Of a stretch of DNA of 64,000 nucleotides, positions 1-9,349 are shown piece after piece. Origin of the DNA: Gracilibacillus alcaliphilus. GTDB taxonomy: Bacteria; Bacillota; Bacilli; Bacillales; Amphibacillaceae. The notes below the pieces were generated by a model. The model did not search any database, was not told the origin of the DNA, and was given only the letters and a program-made list of their open reading frames with translations. Each line of letters starts with the position of its first letter. Positions within the stretch are counted from its first letter, which is position 1. The DNA lies in assembly GCF_016909015.1 (NCBI RefSeq), contig NZ_JAFBFA010000011.1, positions 68,567 to 132,566 of the forward strand, written 5' to 3'. The translations under genes and the position numbers were made by a program.

Positions 1-252
1 GATATTTTCTTTACGATCTTCCGGACTGAAGCCTAGGTTATTATTTAAGCCGTGACGAATATTGTCCCCATCCAGGCGATACGAACGGATTCCACGGTCA
101 AATAATGCCTTTTCTAAGGCTACTGTAATAGTTGACTTACCAGAACCGGACAGCCCTGTAAACCATAGTACAGGACTGTGGTGGTTATTTTGTTCTTTAC
201 GGTCTTGTTTGGTCACAACAGAATCATGCCATACGATGTTGTTGGTTGTCAT
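1..252 (-). CDS. cysC: Adenylyl-sulfate kinase CysC (partial, N-terminal 84 residues)
   Basis: Phosphorylates APS to PAPS with ATP in cytoplasmic sulfate activation. Reading leftward from an ATG at 252, the product begins MTTNNIVWHDSVVTKQDR and carries a Walker A motif GLSGSGKS, followed by RLDGDNIRHGLNNNLGF, the usual APS-kinase substrate region. The gene runs off the left edge of the window, so only about the first 40% is present. The start is supported by a GGGAG-type ribosome binding site 22 bp after the sat stop codon. It is the last visible gene of the operon cysH-cysJ-cysI-sat-cysC and should share S-box control. Confidence 0.95.
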   Translation of the reverse strand, partial: MTTNNIVWHDSVVTKQDRKEQNNHHSPVLWFTGLSGSGKSTITVALEKALFDRGIRSYRLDGDNIRHGLNNNLGFSPEDRKENI

Positions 253-274
253 ATTAATTACTCCCTTTTAGAGG

Positions 275-1456
275 TTAATCACGCACTTTTAATCCTTTTA
301 TGAGCACTTCTGCCACTTCTGGGCGAGAGAATTGTCTTGGTAAGGGTTCTCCCGCACGAAGTTTTTCTCTTACTTTTGTTCCGCTCAAATGAACATGTTC
401 AGATTTATCGTGTGGACATGTTTTTTGTGTCGCCATGTTTTCACACTTTTTGCAAAAGAATGCATGTTCAAACTTGAATATTTGGATACCTAGTTCTGAC
501 TCATATTCAGAGATAAGTTCCTGTGCTTCATAAGTGCCATAATAATCCCCGACACCGGCATGATCACGCCCGACAATAAAGTGTGTACAGCCGTAATTTT
601 TACGAACAAGGGCATGCAGGATGGCCTCACGCGGACCTGCATAACGCATAGCTGCTGGATAGATAACCAGGCGGGTACGGTCTGCAGGGTAGTAATGTTT
701 GAGAATGACTTGATAGCTTTCCATTCTAATTTCCGCAGAGATATCGTCAGATTTGGTTTCTCCAACAAGCGGATTCAATAGTAAACCATCGACTGATTCC
801 AGAGCAATTTTCTGAATGTATTCATGGGCACGATGGACTGGATTTCTTGTTTGGAAACCGACCACCGTTTTCCAGCCTAGATCTTGAAATAATTGCCGTG
901 TTTCCACTGGATCAAGATAAAAATCCTCAAACTGGCTGTGATCAGGTCGGTTTAGCAATGTGATCGGACCTGCTAAATAAACATTACCTTTCTCGTATAA
1001 CTTTTTTACACCTGGGTGGGCATCCTCTGTTGTTCCGTATACAGATTGTGCTTCTTTTAATTTATCATAATAATATTTCTCTTCTAACTGCAATGTTCCA
1101 TATAAAATACCGTCTTCACCGTATAAGGCTACTTGGTCTCCGATAGTCAGGCTGTTGGCTTCTGCTTCTGTGACGGCGAGGTTAATTGGAATACTCCAGA
1201 TTGTACCATCTGCTAGATGTAAGTCATTGACAACAGCTTGGTAATCCTTTTCGCCAAGAAAGCCTTTTAATGGACTAAATCCGCCAATACCGATTAGCTC
1301 TAAGTCAGAAATACTCCATTCATTAATAGTTAGTTTCGGATAAGAGGCTGCTTGCTCCAACAGTCGTTCTCTTTCCGCTCCTTTTGCTTCACGATTAATT
1401 AATGTACCGCCATGGGCAGTAATGGTTTCTTGTACCTTTTCTTGAATAACTGTCAT
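275..1456 (-). CDS. sat: Sulfate adenylyltransferase (ATP sulfurylase)
   Basis: Makes APS from sulfate and ATP, the entry step of sulfate assimilation. The 393-residue protein has the nucleotide-binding HRAH motif in RNPVHRAHEY, a GRDHAG motif, and a Cys-rich stretch (FFCKKCENMATQKTCPH) near the C-terminus, as in Bacillus Sat, which is about 380 residues long. An in-frame extension reaches 1507 but overlaps cysI and lacks a ribosome binding site. The ATG at 1456 follows a GGAGGGGAC site and lies 13 bp after the cysI stop, so I chose it. It is co-transcribed with cysI upstream and cysC downstream. Confidence 0.95.
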   Translation of the reverse strand: MTVIQEKVQETITAHGGTLINREAKGAERERLLEQAASYPKLTINEWSISDLELIGIGGFSPLKGFLGEKDYQAVVNDLHLADGTIWSIPINLAVTEAEANSLTIGDQVALYGEDGILYGTLQLEEKYYYDKLKEAQSVYGTTEDAHPGVKKLYEKGNVYLAGPITLLNRPDHSQFEDFYLDPVETRQLFQDLGWKTVVGFQTRNPVHRAHEYIQKIALESVDGLLLNPLVGETKSDDISAEIRMESYQVILKHYYPADRTRLVIYPAAMRYAGPREAILHALVRKNYGCTHFIVGRDHAGVGDYYGTYEAQELISEYESELGIQIFKFEHAFFCKKCENMATQKTCPHDKSEHVHLSGTKVREKLRAGEPLPRQFSRPEVAEVLIKGLKVRD

Positions 1457-1469
1457 GATTTGTCCCCTC

Positions 1470-3164
1470 CTACTGTTTATGAAACTTTCGGCCGTCATAT
1501 ACTTCATCTACATAGCCCTGGCGGACGACAAAGTCGCCAAAGCGTTCTTGATTTTGTCGGTTAGTAACAAAATCATGGAAAATCTCTTTTAAATGAGACA
1601 AAATCTCTTCTTCACCTATATTTTCACGGTATAGCTGGTTTAATCGATCTCCCGTAAAACTCCCGCCTAAATAGAAGTTATACTTGCCGGGTGCCTTTCC
1701 GATAAAACCGATTTCTGCAAGTGCTGGTCGAGCACAGCCATTCGGACAACCTGTCATACGGATGACGATTTCTTCTTCTTTGAGTCCCTCTGCTTCTAAT
1801 AATCCTTCTATTTTATCGACAAGAGAGGGGAGGTAACGCTCTGATTCTGCCATGGCCAAGCCGCAAGTAGGAAATGCCACGCAGGCCATCGAATTACGGC
1901 GTAAACCAGAATAATGTTTGCCATCAGTTATGCCATATGCGGCAATGATTTCTTCTATTTTTTTCTTTTTTTGTGGTGTAACATTCGCGATAACTAAGTT
2001 CTGATTAGGTGTTAAGCGAAACTCACCAGTATGGATTTTGGCAATTTCCCGTAAGGCAGTCATTAATTGATAGTCTTCTGTATCTCTTACTCTTCCATTC
2101 TGGACAAAAAGAGTAAAGTGCCATCTGCGATTCCCTTTTACCCAGCCATAGCGGTCACCATTATGGTCAAAGTGGTAAGGTTTCGCTTCTTCTAAGGCAT
2201 AGCCCAGACGGTTCGCGATTTCTTCCTTAAACCAATCCAGACCATAGCGGTCAATCGTATATTTAAAACGAGCATTTTTTCGATTAGAGCGATTTCCGTA
2301 ATCTCGTTGAATAGTAACGATTTTCTCTGTGACATCCACAATCTTATCTTTAGGTGCATAACCTGCAACCCTGCCTAATTGCGGATAAGTTGCTGTATCA
2401 CCATGTGTAGATCCCATACCGCCGCCAACTACGACGTTAAAGCCTTTTAATTCATCGTCTTCCACGATAGCGATTAAGCCAATATCTTGTGAGAAGATAT
2501 CTACATCGTTGGAAGGAGGGACAGCGATCCCGATCTTAAATTTACGAGGTAAATAGGTTTTTCCATAAATCGGTTCGGTTTCCTCCTTAGAATCTGTGAT
2601 TTTCTCTTGATCTAGCCACAGTTCATGGTAGGCACCTGTCCTAGGTGAGAGATGATCACTAATCTGCTGTGCCCAATCTTGCACCTCTTGATGGATGTCA
2701 GATTGGTAAGGGTTCGGATTGGACATCACATTACGGTTCACATCTCCGCAAGCAGCGATCGTGGTCATTGCTTCCTCATTGATGGTTTTAATGGTTTCTT
2801 TCAGGTTCCATTTTAATATGCCGTGAAGCTGATAGGCTTGGCGGGTGGTCAGCTTAATTGTGTTATCGCCATATTTTTGTGAGAGCTGATCAACGGCCAG
2901 CCATTGCTTAGGGGTCGTAGCACCGCCGGGAATGGCAATCCGTAACATGAATTGATAGGCAGGCTCTAACTTTTGTTTACGGCGTTCATCACGGATATCA
3001 CGATCATCCTGTTGGTAGCTGCCATGGAATTTTAATAGTTTGGTATCATCATCGGAAATAGAGGCAGTAATTGGATCTGCTAATCCTTCCTTAATCGTTC
3101 CGCGTAAATAATTACTGTCTTCTTTTAGTTTCTCGATCGGATCTAGTTTGGGCTGATCTGCCAT
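1470..3164 (-). CDS. cysI: Sulfite reductase hemoprotein beta subunit
   Basis: Catalytic siroheme/[4Fe-4S] subunit of assimilatory NADPH-sulfite reductase, reducing sulfite to sulfide in the cytoplasm. At 564 residues it has the normal CysI length. The cluster and siroheme ligand cysteines are visible in CVAFPTCGLAMAESERY and in MTGCPNGCARP near the C-terminus. Earlier NVMSNPNP and Arg/Lys-rich repeats match the duplicated nitrite/sulfite reductase fold. The ATG at 3164 follows an AAGGGGGAA site. Its partner cysJ lies upstream, separated by about 170 bp that are almost completely filled by a dispersed repeat element. This order puts cysJI in the same operon as cysH-sat-cysC. Confidence 0.96.
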   Translation of the reverse strand: MADQPKLDPIEKLKEDSNYLRGTIKEGLADPITASISDDDTKLLKFHGSYQQDDRDIRDERRKQKLEPAYQFMLRIAIPGGATTPKQWLAVDQLSQKYGDNTIKLTTRQAYQLHGILKWNLKETIKTINEEAMTTIAACGDVNRNVMSNPNPYQSDIHQEVQDWAQQISDHLSPRTGAYHELWLDQEKITDSKEETEPIYGKTYLPRKFKIGIAVPPSNDVDIFSQDIGLIAIVEDDELKGFNVVVGGGMGSTHGDTATYPQLGRVAGYAPKDKIVDVTEKIVTIQRDYGNRSNRKNARFKYTIDRYGLDWFKEEIANRLGYALEEAKPYHFDHNGDRYGWVKGNRRWHFTLFVQNGRVRDTEDYQLMTALREIAKIHTGEFRLTPNQNLVIANVTPQKKKKIEEIIAAYGITDGKHYSGLRRNSMACVAFPTCGLAMAESERYLPSLVDKIEGLLEAEGLKEEEIVIRMTGCPNGCARPALAEIGFIGKAPGKYNFYLGGSFTGDRLNQLYRENIGEEEILSHLKEIFHDFVTNRQNQERFGDFVVRQGYVDEVYDGRKFHKQ

Positions 3165-3186
3165 AGTATATTTTCCCCCTTAATAG

Positions 3187-3337
3187 TGTGTGTTCAAAAA
3201 GGTCGATAAAAAGGCAAGAAGTTCAAGGCGGCGTAGCTTTGAGCAACGGAACGTATGCTTTTAATACGTGAGTAGCGGAAAAGCAAGCCAACGCAGAAAT
3301 TCGCTGTGTCATTTTTATTGGGCTTTTTGAACAACCT
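3187..3337 (-). repeat. Dispersed palindromic repeat, copy R1 (between cysJ and cysI)
   Basis: Fills the gap between the cysJ stop and the cysI leader. The ends are GTTCAAAAAGGTCGATAAAAAGG and its partner ATTTTTATTGGGCTTTTTGAAC, forming terminal inverted repeats. Read on the minus strand, the interior shares blocks such as CCGCTACTCACGTATTAAAA and GCCGCCTTGAAC with copies at 16776 and 31038. It has no coding capacity. Lying inside the operon, it would be transcribed and could fold into a long hairpin. Confidence 0.8.
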
Positions 3338-5161
3338 CTAATAGACATCTCGCTGGTATCTTTTATCTTTTTTCAACTGTGCGACATATGCTTTTGCTTC
3401 GGCTTCTGTCTTATTTCCTTCTTGGGCAACGATGGCTTCTAATGTATGGTGGACGTCTTTCGCCATATATTTCTCGTCGCCGCATACATAGATATGTGCG
3501 CCGGCTTCTATCCATTCGAATAGTTCTTTTGATTTTTCATACATGCGCTGCTGCACATAAATCTTCTCTGCCTGATCACGAGAGAAGGCCACATCCATTT
3601 TGGTGAGATAGCCTTGTTTCAGCCATCTTTGCCAGTCAACTTGATAGAGGAAATCGGATCGGAAGTGCTGATCTCCGAAGAACAGCCAAGTCTTTCCTTT
3701 CAGTTCCAGTTCTTCTCGTTCTTCGATATAGCCTCTGAATGGCGCTACTCCTGTGCCTGGTCCAATCATAATAATTGGTGTTTCCTCATTAACTGGGAAT
3801 TTGAAATTCGGATTCTTATGGATATAGACACTTAGCTGATCACCTGGCTGAATGCGGTCGGCAATTTCACCGGAGCATACACCGCTGCGGTCGCGGCCGA
3901 ATGTATGATATCTTACGGTAGCAATTGTTAAATGCACTTCATCAGGATTGGCTTTGTAACTGCTTGAGATCGAATACTGGCGTGCTGGTATTTTTCTTAA
4001 TATATGCATAATATTGGTTGGATCCAGTGATTCAGGCGGATATTCTGTAATAAGATCAAGCCAGTCATGACCATCTAAGTAAGCTTTCATTGCTTCCTGA
4101 TCGGTAATTAGCTGATGTAATGCTTCATTGTTGAAATGTGCTGCGGCTTTTTCTAACTGGCTTTTCGTTAATCTCGTAATCTCAAAAATGGATGTCAATG
4201 CTTCCTGAATAGAACGGATTTCTCCTTGCTTATTAATCGGAATCGTTTGTTCAGGGTTCCAGTTCAAAGCTTCAATGACTTGCTTGACTAAAGCTGGTTC
4301 ATTTTTTGGATAAATGGCTAGACAGTCTCCAGGTTCGAACTGCAAATTGGAGCCTTCCAATGAGAGTTCAATATGACGGGTTTCCTTATTAGAACCTTTA
4401 CCGCTTAGGACAATGTTATCTAGTACTTCGGCCGTATAGGGATTACTCTTCGAATAAATAGGCTGTTCTGCTGGTGAAGTGGGTACAGCTTGTTGTTCCG
4501 CACTTGTACCCGATTCTTTTTCTAAATAGCTGACAACTCCAGTAATCCATTCTTCCGCTAATTCTTCATAATCAACGTCGCAATCCACACGAGGGTGGAT
4601 GCGGCTTGCGCCTAATTCCTCCAGACGTTTGTCAAAGTCTTTTCCTGTCTGGCAGAAATGTTCATAAGATTCATCACCAAGTGACAATACAGCAAAATTA
4701 GTTCCTTCTAGTTTAGGCGCCTTGCGTCCATGTAGAAACTCATGGAATTCAATGGCGTTATCCGGTGGATCGCCTTCGCCGTGTGTCGCGGTAATAATCA
4801 ACAGATCTTCCGCTTCTTTCAACTTCTTTGCTTTAAAGTCATCCATGCTTGAAACAGTAACTTTGCGCTGAATAGCTTCGAGTTTGCTAGATAACTGCTC
4901 TGCAAGTGCTTGGCAGTTTCCTGTTTCTGATCCGAATAAAATAGTTACTGTTCTGGCAGCAACAGCTTCTGTTGTTGCAGCTGCCGGAACTGGTGCTGTT
5001 GTAGCGGCAGGCGCAGCAGCTGCCACACTTTGGGAAGCTGCTAAATATCCTGCCAGCCATGTTTTTTGTGTTTCTGTCAAAGTGGGCAAAAGTTGGTTTA
5101 AAATTTCAGTTTGCTTCTGGTCAAATGGAGAGTTTATCACTTGTAAAGTCAATAGTTTCAC
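3338..5161 (-). CDS. cysJ: Sulfite reductase (NADPH) flavoprotein alpha subunit
   Basis: Electron-transfer subunit that carries electrons from NADPH through FAD and FMN to CysI. The 607 residues show, in order, a short N-terminal stretch with an Ala/Pro-rich linker (about 45-68), an FMN-binding flavodoxin domain beginning TVTILFGSETGN, an FAD-binding domain with RQYSISSS, an NADPH-binding domain with GPGTGVAPFRG, and the conserved C-terminal RYQRDVY. The ATG at 5161 has a GAGGTGA ribosome binding site. It is second in the operon, 50 bp after cysH. Confidence 0.96.
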   Translation of the reverse strand: MKLLTLQVINSPFDQKQTEILNQLLPTLTETQKTWLAGYLAASQSVAAAAPAATTAPVPAAATTEAVAARTVTILFGSETGNCQALAEQLSSKLEAIQRKVTVSSMDDFKAKKLKEAEDLLIITATHGEGDPPDNAIEFHEFLHGRKAPKLEGTNFAVLSLGDESYEHFCQTGKDFDKRLEELGASRIHPRVDCDVDYEELAEEWITGVVSYLEKESGTSAEQQAVPTSPAEQPIYSKSNPYTAEVLDNIVLSGKGSNKETRHIELSLEGSNLQFEPGDCLAIYPKNEPALVKQVIEALNWNPEQTIPINKQGEIRSIQEALTSIFEITRLTKSQLEKAAAHFNNEALHQLITDQEAMKAYLDGHDWLDLITEYPPESLDPTNIMHILRKIPARQYSISSSYKANPDEVHLTIATVRYHTFGRDRSGVCSGEIADRIQPGDQLSVYIHKNPNFKFPVNEETPIIMIGPGTGVAPFRGYIEEREELELKGKTWLFFGDQHFRSDFLYQVDWQRWLKQGYLTKMDVAFSRDQAEKIYVQQRMYEKSKELFEWIEAGAHIYVCGDEKYMAKDVHHTLEAIVAQEGNKTEAEAKAYVAQLKKDKRYQRDVY

Positions 5162-5211
5162 CTCATTAATATTAATCCGATAGATTTACTTAGTTATGGA
5201 TGTAAAAAAAA

Positions 5212-5937
5212 TCACTTTGCCGTTGGTGTTGTGTGTAATCCGCATTCAGTCTTCTTAAAATTAGCCCATCTGCCAGAACGTTCATCTCCTGCATTAGTTA
5301 CTGGTGAAGTACAAGGAATACAGCCAATACTTGGGTAATTCTGATCGTGCAAGCTGTTATAAGGTAATTGATGCTCCTTGATATAGTCCCAAATATCATC
5401 CCAAGTCCAGTGAATCAAAGGACAAACTTTTATCGATTGAAAACGTTCATCTTTATTAATATAATCCGTATTGGCTCTTGTTGGCGACTGTTCTCTTCTT
5501 AAACCGGAAATCCATGCGGTTGCCCCGCTTAACGCTTCTTCTAATGGCTTTATTTTCCTGATATAACAGCATTGATCCGGGTTTTTTGACCATAAGGCGG
5601 CACCATATTGTTCCCGTTGTTCATCTACTGTTAATTCTGGCTGTTTCATTTCAATTTCTAAATCCGGGTAGCGTTCTTTGACTTCGTCGATCAGGTCATA
5701 CGTTTCTTGGAAATGCAGACCTGTATCTAAAAACACTAGCTTGGCATTTGCTTTGGTTTTAGCAATTAAGTCGATTAACACCATGCTTTCAGCACCGAAA
5801 CTACACGCATAGACAAGGGAGTCGTTATAGGTTTGATAAGCCCATTCGAGGATTTTCCCCGCCCCTTTCACAGGATCGTTTTCCTCGTATGTTTCTTGAT
5901 TTAGAGGGCTGTCATAAAAGTTATCAAAAGTAATCAA
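5212..5937 (-). CDS. cysH: APS/PAPS reductase
   Basis: Reduces adenylylated sulfate (APS or PAPS) to sulfite with thioredoxin. The 241-residue product has the [4Fe-4S] cysteine pairs CCYIRK and CIPCT of the iron-sulfur class, and the catalytic C-terminal ECGLH. Bacillus CysH of this type accepts both APS and PAPS. It starts with TTG at 5937 behind AAGGAGGAG. It is the first gene of the operon, directly after the SAM riboswitch leader. The sulfate permease gene cysP, which follows cysH in Bacillus subtilis, is not present here. Confidence 0.94.
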   Translation of the reverse strand: MITFDNFYDSPLNQETYEENDPVKGAGKILEWAYQTYNDSLVYACSFGAESMVLIDLIAKTKANAKLVFLDTGLHFQETYDLIDEVKERYPDLEIEMKQPELTVDEQREQYGAALWSKNPDQCCYIRKIKPLEEALSGATAWISGLRREQSPTRANTDYINKDERFQSIKVCPLIHWTWDDIWDYIKEHQLPYNSLHDQNYPSIGCIPCTSPVTNAGDERSGRWANFKKTECGLHTTPTAK

Positions 5938-6065
5938 GCGTACTCCTCCTTTTATTTAGAAAAACGTGACTTGACGCCAAGCCTTTACGGCGGAAGCCTG
6001 CGCTTTATTTCTATCATTATATTAAGCTGTGATATGCTATATCGTTATAGTGCGAACAACCTCTT

Positions 6066-6101
6066 ATAAAAAACTTCTTAATCGATCAGCAGATTAAGAA
6101 G
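6066..6101 (-). terminator. Riboswitch-controlled intrinsic terminator before cysH
   Basis: On the minus strand CTTCTTAATC, an 8-base loop and GATTAAGAAG form a perfect 10-bp stem followed by TTTTTTAT. The 5' arm can instead pair with the 3' strand of the aptamer P1 helix (GATAAGAAGG at 6131-6139), which is the usual S-box antiterminator switch. Confidence 0.9.
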
Positions 6102-6130
6102 GCAGGCAAGATATCATCTATCTGTTATTC

Positions 6131-6283
6131 CTTCTTATCGTTCGGGTCCATTATTAATGTAAGACTAGTAGTGCGTGTTTAACCTCAATATATGCACTCC
6201 CGCAGGAATTGGCACAGTGTTAAATAATTAACCTGCTGCCGAGGTTTCACAGGGCCTGCCCCTCCACCTCTCTGGATAAGAAT
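6131..6283 (-). promoter_or_regulatory. SAM-I (S-box) riboswitch
   Basis: On the minus strand the leader contains the S-box core: an AGAGAGGTGGAGGG block, then GGCCCTGTGAAACCTCGGCA. The P1 helix is formed by ATTCTTATC (6275-6283) pairing with GATAAGAAG (6131-6139). A terminator follows 30 bp downstream and cysH begins about 190 bp downstream. S-box RNAs bind S-adenosylmethionine and turn transcription off when it is plentiful. Here this would couple sulfate reduction to methionine/SAM supply. Confidence 0.93.
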
Positions 6284-6306
6284 ATGACTAAGAAATATTT
6301 ATCTAT

Positions 6307-6335
6307 ATGTTATACACTTTAGTTGATAATGTCAA
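6307..6335 (-). promoter_or_regulatory. Promoter of the cys operon
   Basis: On the minus strand a perfect -35 TTGACA (6330-6335) is followed by TAACAT (6307-6312, 17-bp spacer) or TATAAC (6309-6314, 15-bp spacer). Transcription would start near 6300, about 17 bp before the riboswitch core. No other promoter fits the leader as well. Confidence 0.7.
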
Positions 6336-6553
6336 TACGTTTTGTTGGTTTTTTGTTAAATTAATACAAAATAAATAGTAAACTACTTGGTTTTATAAGA
6401 AAAAAGGACTTTTTACACTTTGTTCCTCTTTATATGGAGTGAAATACAAAGAAGGAGCTAATTTGAATGTTGATAAATGGATAGAAAATGAAACAAATGA
6501 TGGCTGTATGACGTAAAAGAAGGAAATAGTTTAAGACAAGGGAGACGACGGAA

Positions 6554-6985
6554 TTGAAGAATATAAAAAAAGCAGCTTTCTTATTTGGTGTGAGCTGTAT
6601 ATTAATGGGACTTATTGTAGCTCCTTTTGCTTTTTTTTACGTAAGGTCAGGGGATCCGGTAGAATTGGATCGTTTTCAAGCAGGGGAAGAATTTCGAATA
6701 GGAGATCGGGCGAATTATGTCACCTATCGGACAAATGATCTCAGTATTTCCTGCTACAACCAAGAAGGGATAGAAATAACGCTTTTTCAGGAAGAGGAAT
6801 CAGATATCGTCTTTACCAGCCAAAGTTTTCCACAACGGGTCGTCTGCAATGCAGAGATTACTGCTTACAGTCAACCCTCTCCACAGTCATTACGTTTTAC
6901 AAGTGGTCTGCTGATCGCGGCCCCGCTGTTTGTGGGGGTGGGTGTATGGATTATTAGAAAAAACAGAAAGCCAAAAGCCGACTAA
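6554..6985 (+). CDS. Small membrane protein of unknown function
   Basis: I do not recognise this 143-residue protein. It has an N-terminal hydrophobic segment (about residues 7-29), an extracytoplasmic region of about 85 residues with two cysteines (SCYNQ and VVCNAE) that could form a disulfide, and a second membrane segment (about 114-135) followed by a basic tail RKNRKPK. This gives an in-out-in topology by inference. It starts at TTG 6554 behind GGGAG. It stands alone, convergent with the aldo/keto reductase, with a shared terminator between them. Confidence 0.7.
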   Translation: MKNIKKAAFLFGVSCILMGLIVAPFAFFYVRSGDPVELDRFQAGEEFRIGDRANYVTYRTNDLSISCYNQEGIEITLFQEEESDIVFTSQSFPQRVVCNAEITAYSQPSPQSLRFTSGLLIAAPLFVGVGVWIIRKNRKPKAD

Positions 6986-7008
6986 TCTGCTAATTTCGGC
7001 TTTTGGCT
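6969..7008. terminator. Bidirectional terminator
   Basis: AGCCAAAAGCCGA (6969-6981) pairs with TCGGCTTTTGGCT (6996-7008) in a 13-bp stem. On the minus strand it is followed by a T-rich run, so it suits the aldo/keto reductase gene best. It overlaps the last codons of the membrane-protein gene. Confidence 0.75.
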
Positions 7009-7021
7009 TATTGGACTAAAT

Positions 7022-7966
7022 TTAATTGTCTAGGATGCCTTCTATCTTAGCAAGCGTATCTTGTGATAATTTGGTGCCGGAAGCAGCAATATTCTCTTCA
7101 ATTTGTTCTGGTTTACTGGCTCCTATTAATGCACTGGCAACATTAGGCTGACGTAAAATCCAAGCCAATGCTAATTGAGAAAGGGATAATCCTTCATTTG
7201 CGGCAACGGCGTTTAGTGCCTCCACACGTTCCAGGTTTTGGACCGTTAATAATTTGGATAAGTCTAGGTTCTTTTGTGCTGCACGGCTGTTGGCAGGAAT
7301 ATCCTGTCCTTTTTTGTATTTTCCGGTTAGAACGCCTTGGGCCAATGGAGAATATACGACTTGCCCGACTCCATGCTTCTCACTGACCGGGATAACTTCT
7401 TTCTCGATATAACGATGAAGCATGCTGTAGTTGGGCTGATTGACAACAATGCGGTCTAACAGGCGTTTGTCGGCAATATGGGCAGCTTCTGAGATTTGTT
7501 CGGCAGTCCATTCGCTGACTCCGATATAGAGTACTTTGCCTTGGCGGACAAGATCATCCATTGCCCGTAATGTCTCTTCAAGAGGGGTATCAGGGTGGTA
7601 ACGATGACAATAGTAGATATCGACATAATCCAGGCCTAAACGCTGCAGGCTGGCTTCACATTGCTCGATAATATGTTTGCGGGAAAGCCCTTGGTCATTT
7701 GGTCCGTCTCCCATTTTACCAAACACTTTTGTTGCTAATACGTAAGAATGGCGGGGATATTTGCGCAATGCTTTCCCGACGATCTTCTCTGCTTCTCCAC
7801 GCATATAGACATTGGCGGTATCAAAAAAATTAATTCCTAAATCATAGGCCTTATCAATAGCAGCAGCTGCTTTCTGCTCTTCGACATATCCCCCATATGT
7901 AAGCCAGCTGCCTAAACTGATTTCACTAACTTTTAAACCTGTGTTACCTAAACGACGATAACGCAT
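7022..7966 (-). CDS. Aldo/keto reductase
   Basis: NAD(P)H-dependent oxidoreductase with a TIM-barrel fold, resembling the bacterial Kv-beta-like (YrpG/YghZ-type) subgroup. Visible markers are the N-terminal YRRLGNTGLKVSEISLGSW, the catalytic region NFFDTANVYMRGEAE (Asp and Tyr of the tetrad), the lysine in LATKVFGKMGDGP, the histidine in YYCHRY, and the cofactor-binding end ALIGASKPEQI. The 314 residues are the normal length. A GTG lies two codons upstream, but AAAGGAG is correctly spaced for the ATG at 7966. The substrate cannot be told from sequence. Confidence 0.9.
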   Translation of the reverse strand: MRYRRLGNTGLKVSEISLGSWLTYGGYVEEQKAAAAIDKAYDLGINFFDTANVYMRGEAEKIVGKALRKYPRHSYVLATKVFGKMGDGPNDQGLSRKHIIEQCEASLQRLGLDYVDIYYCHRYHPDTPLEETLRAMDDLVRQGKVLYIGVSEWTAEQISEAAHIADKRLLDRIVVNQPNYSMLHRYIEKEVIPVSEKHGVGQVVYSPLAQGVLTGKYKKGQDIPANSRAAQKNLDLSKLLTVQNLERVEALNAVAANEGLSLSQLALAWILRQPNVASALIGASKPEQIEENIAASGTKLSQDTLAKIEGILDN

Positions 7967-8276
7967 GAGCACACACTCCTTTTTATAATAGATGAGTAAA
8001 ACGTTTTCAATAAGTATAAAATATTTGCGTGCAGGAAGCGAATAATTTGTTCGACTTACTGTGTACTTTTAAATGACTGCCGCTTTATTGCTGGTTTTAC
8101 TCCTTCATCTATCATTTTAGCCAAGAGGACTCCTTCTTCAAAAATTCCATAGAATTTCAGGTGGGAGCTGAATTGGTGATTTTAATATTTCAACTTTTAG
8201 CCGTTAAGGAAATCTAAAGAAATTCCCAATCACATAAGTACAATAAAAACTGTCACTAAAAAGTTGTTAACAATCG

Positions 8277-9349
8277 ATGAAACAGACTGATTATCAGTCC
8301 TTACCAATCCAATCGAGTCAAGGCATCATGACAACGGTCTTTCAAAATTGGAAATCCTTTTATGGAAGTTTGCAGGAATATAAAAAGAACCCTGCAACAT
8401 TTAAAGCTCGTCCCAACATACCGTCATATTGTCGTTCTAAAGAAAAAGAAATATTCTTTTCAAACCAGGATTTTGTCATAAAAGCAAATAAATTCTTAAA
8501 GTTTCCTCAAACAAAAGCGCGTCTGAATATTGGGAAATTGGGGTATTCAGAAGGAAAGCTCAAGCAGGTTCGGGTAGTTCCAAAGTATGGCCACTATGTC
8601 GTGGAATTAGTTTTTCAAGTTCCCTGCAGAAGCAGAGAGAAAAGAATCCAAGAACCGTTATTTGTCTGTTGATTTAGGTATGGATAATCTTGCAACCATT
8701 GTCACGATACGGGCAAAAGGCCAATTTTAGTGAAGGGCAAAAATATCAAATCTGTCAATCAACGATATAATCAGCTAAAAGCTAATTATACGGGCATCCT
8801 TCGACAAGGAATACAGGCAAACGAGGGCCTCTTTACATCCAAACGTTTGGAGAAAATCAGCCAAAAGCGATTTCTTCAAATCAAAGATCTCTTTCATAAA
8901 GCTAGTTTTCAAATTATGAAAATTGCTTTGGAAGAGGACATTGATACCATCATTATCGGTTAAAATAAAACGTGGAAACAACAATCGACAATGGGGAAAA
9001 GGAATAACCAGTCCTTTACAGTCATCCTGCACAGCCTGCTTATTCAAATGATCACATACAAAGCAGAGAAACATGGGATAACCGTGATGTGGACAGAAGA
9101 ATCTTATACGTCGAAGGCTAGCTTTCTTGATAACGATGAAATCCCTGTTTATGGCCAACCCCATAAAAAAGACATATTTTCAGGGAGCGTATCAAACGTG
9201 GCCTTTACCTATCGAAAAACAGGGAGCGCATCAACGCAGATGTAAATGGAGCCGCAAATATCATGCGGAAAGTTTTTAAAGAGGCGTTTCATCCCAGTTT
9301 TTCCAGTATGGAGGCTTTACGGAGACCGGCATCTTTGGTTGTACAATAA
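8277..9349 (+). pseudogene. Decayed IS200/IS605-family TnpB (OrfB) gene
   Basis: Fragments in changing frames add up to a TnpB RNA-guided nuclease. From 8277 comes a middle part with NWKSFYGSLQEYKKNP. Near 8660, in another frame, comes the first RuvC motif SVDLGMDNLATIV. Then follow the helical section to DTIIIG, a stop where an Asn-x-x-Trp-Lys block normally continues, TEESYTSKAS with the second acidic residue, and RERINADVNGAANIMRKVF with the last aspartate, ending at 9349. About 100 N-terminal residues and several frames are broken, so it is inactive. No tnpA is present. Confidence 0.85.

Noticed and set aside
1457..1507. Longer start for sat at 1507
   Set aside because: It would overlap cysI by 38 bp, and the extra 17 residues are not like other Sat N-termini.
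8775..9164. 129-codon minus-strand frame
   Set aside because: Antisense to the tnpB remnant, whose plus-strand reading shows clear TnpB motifs.
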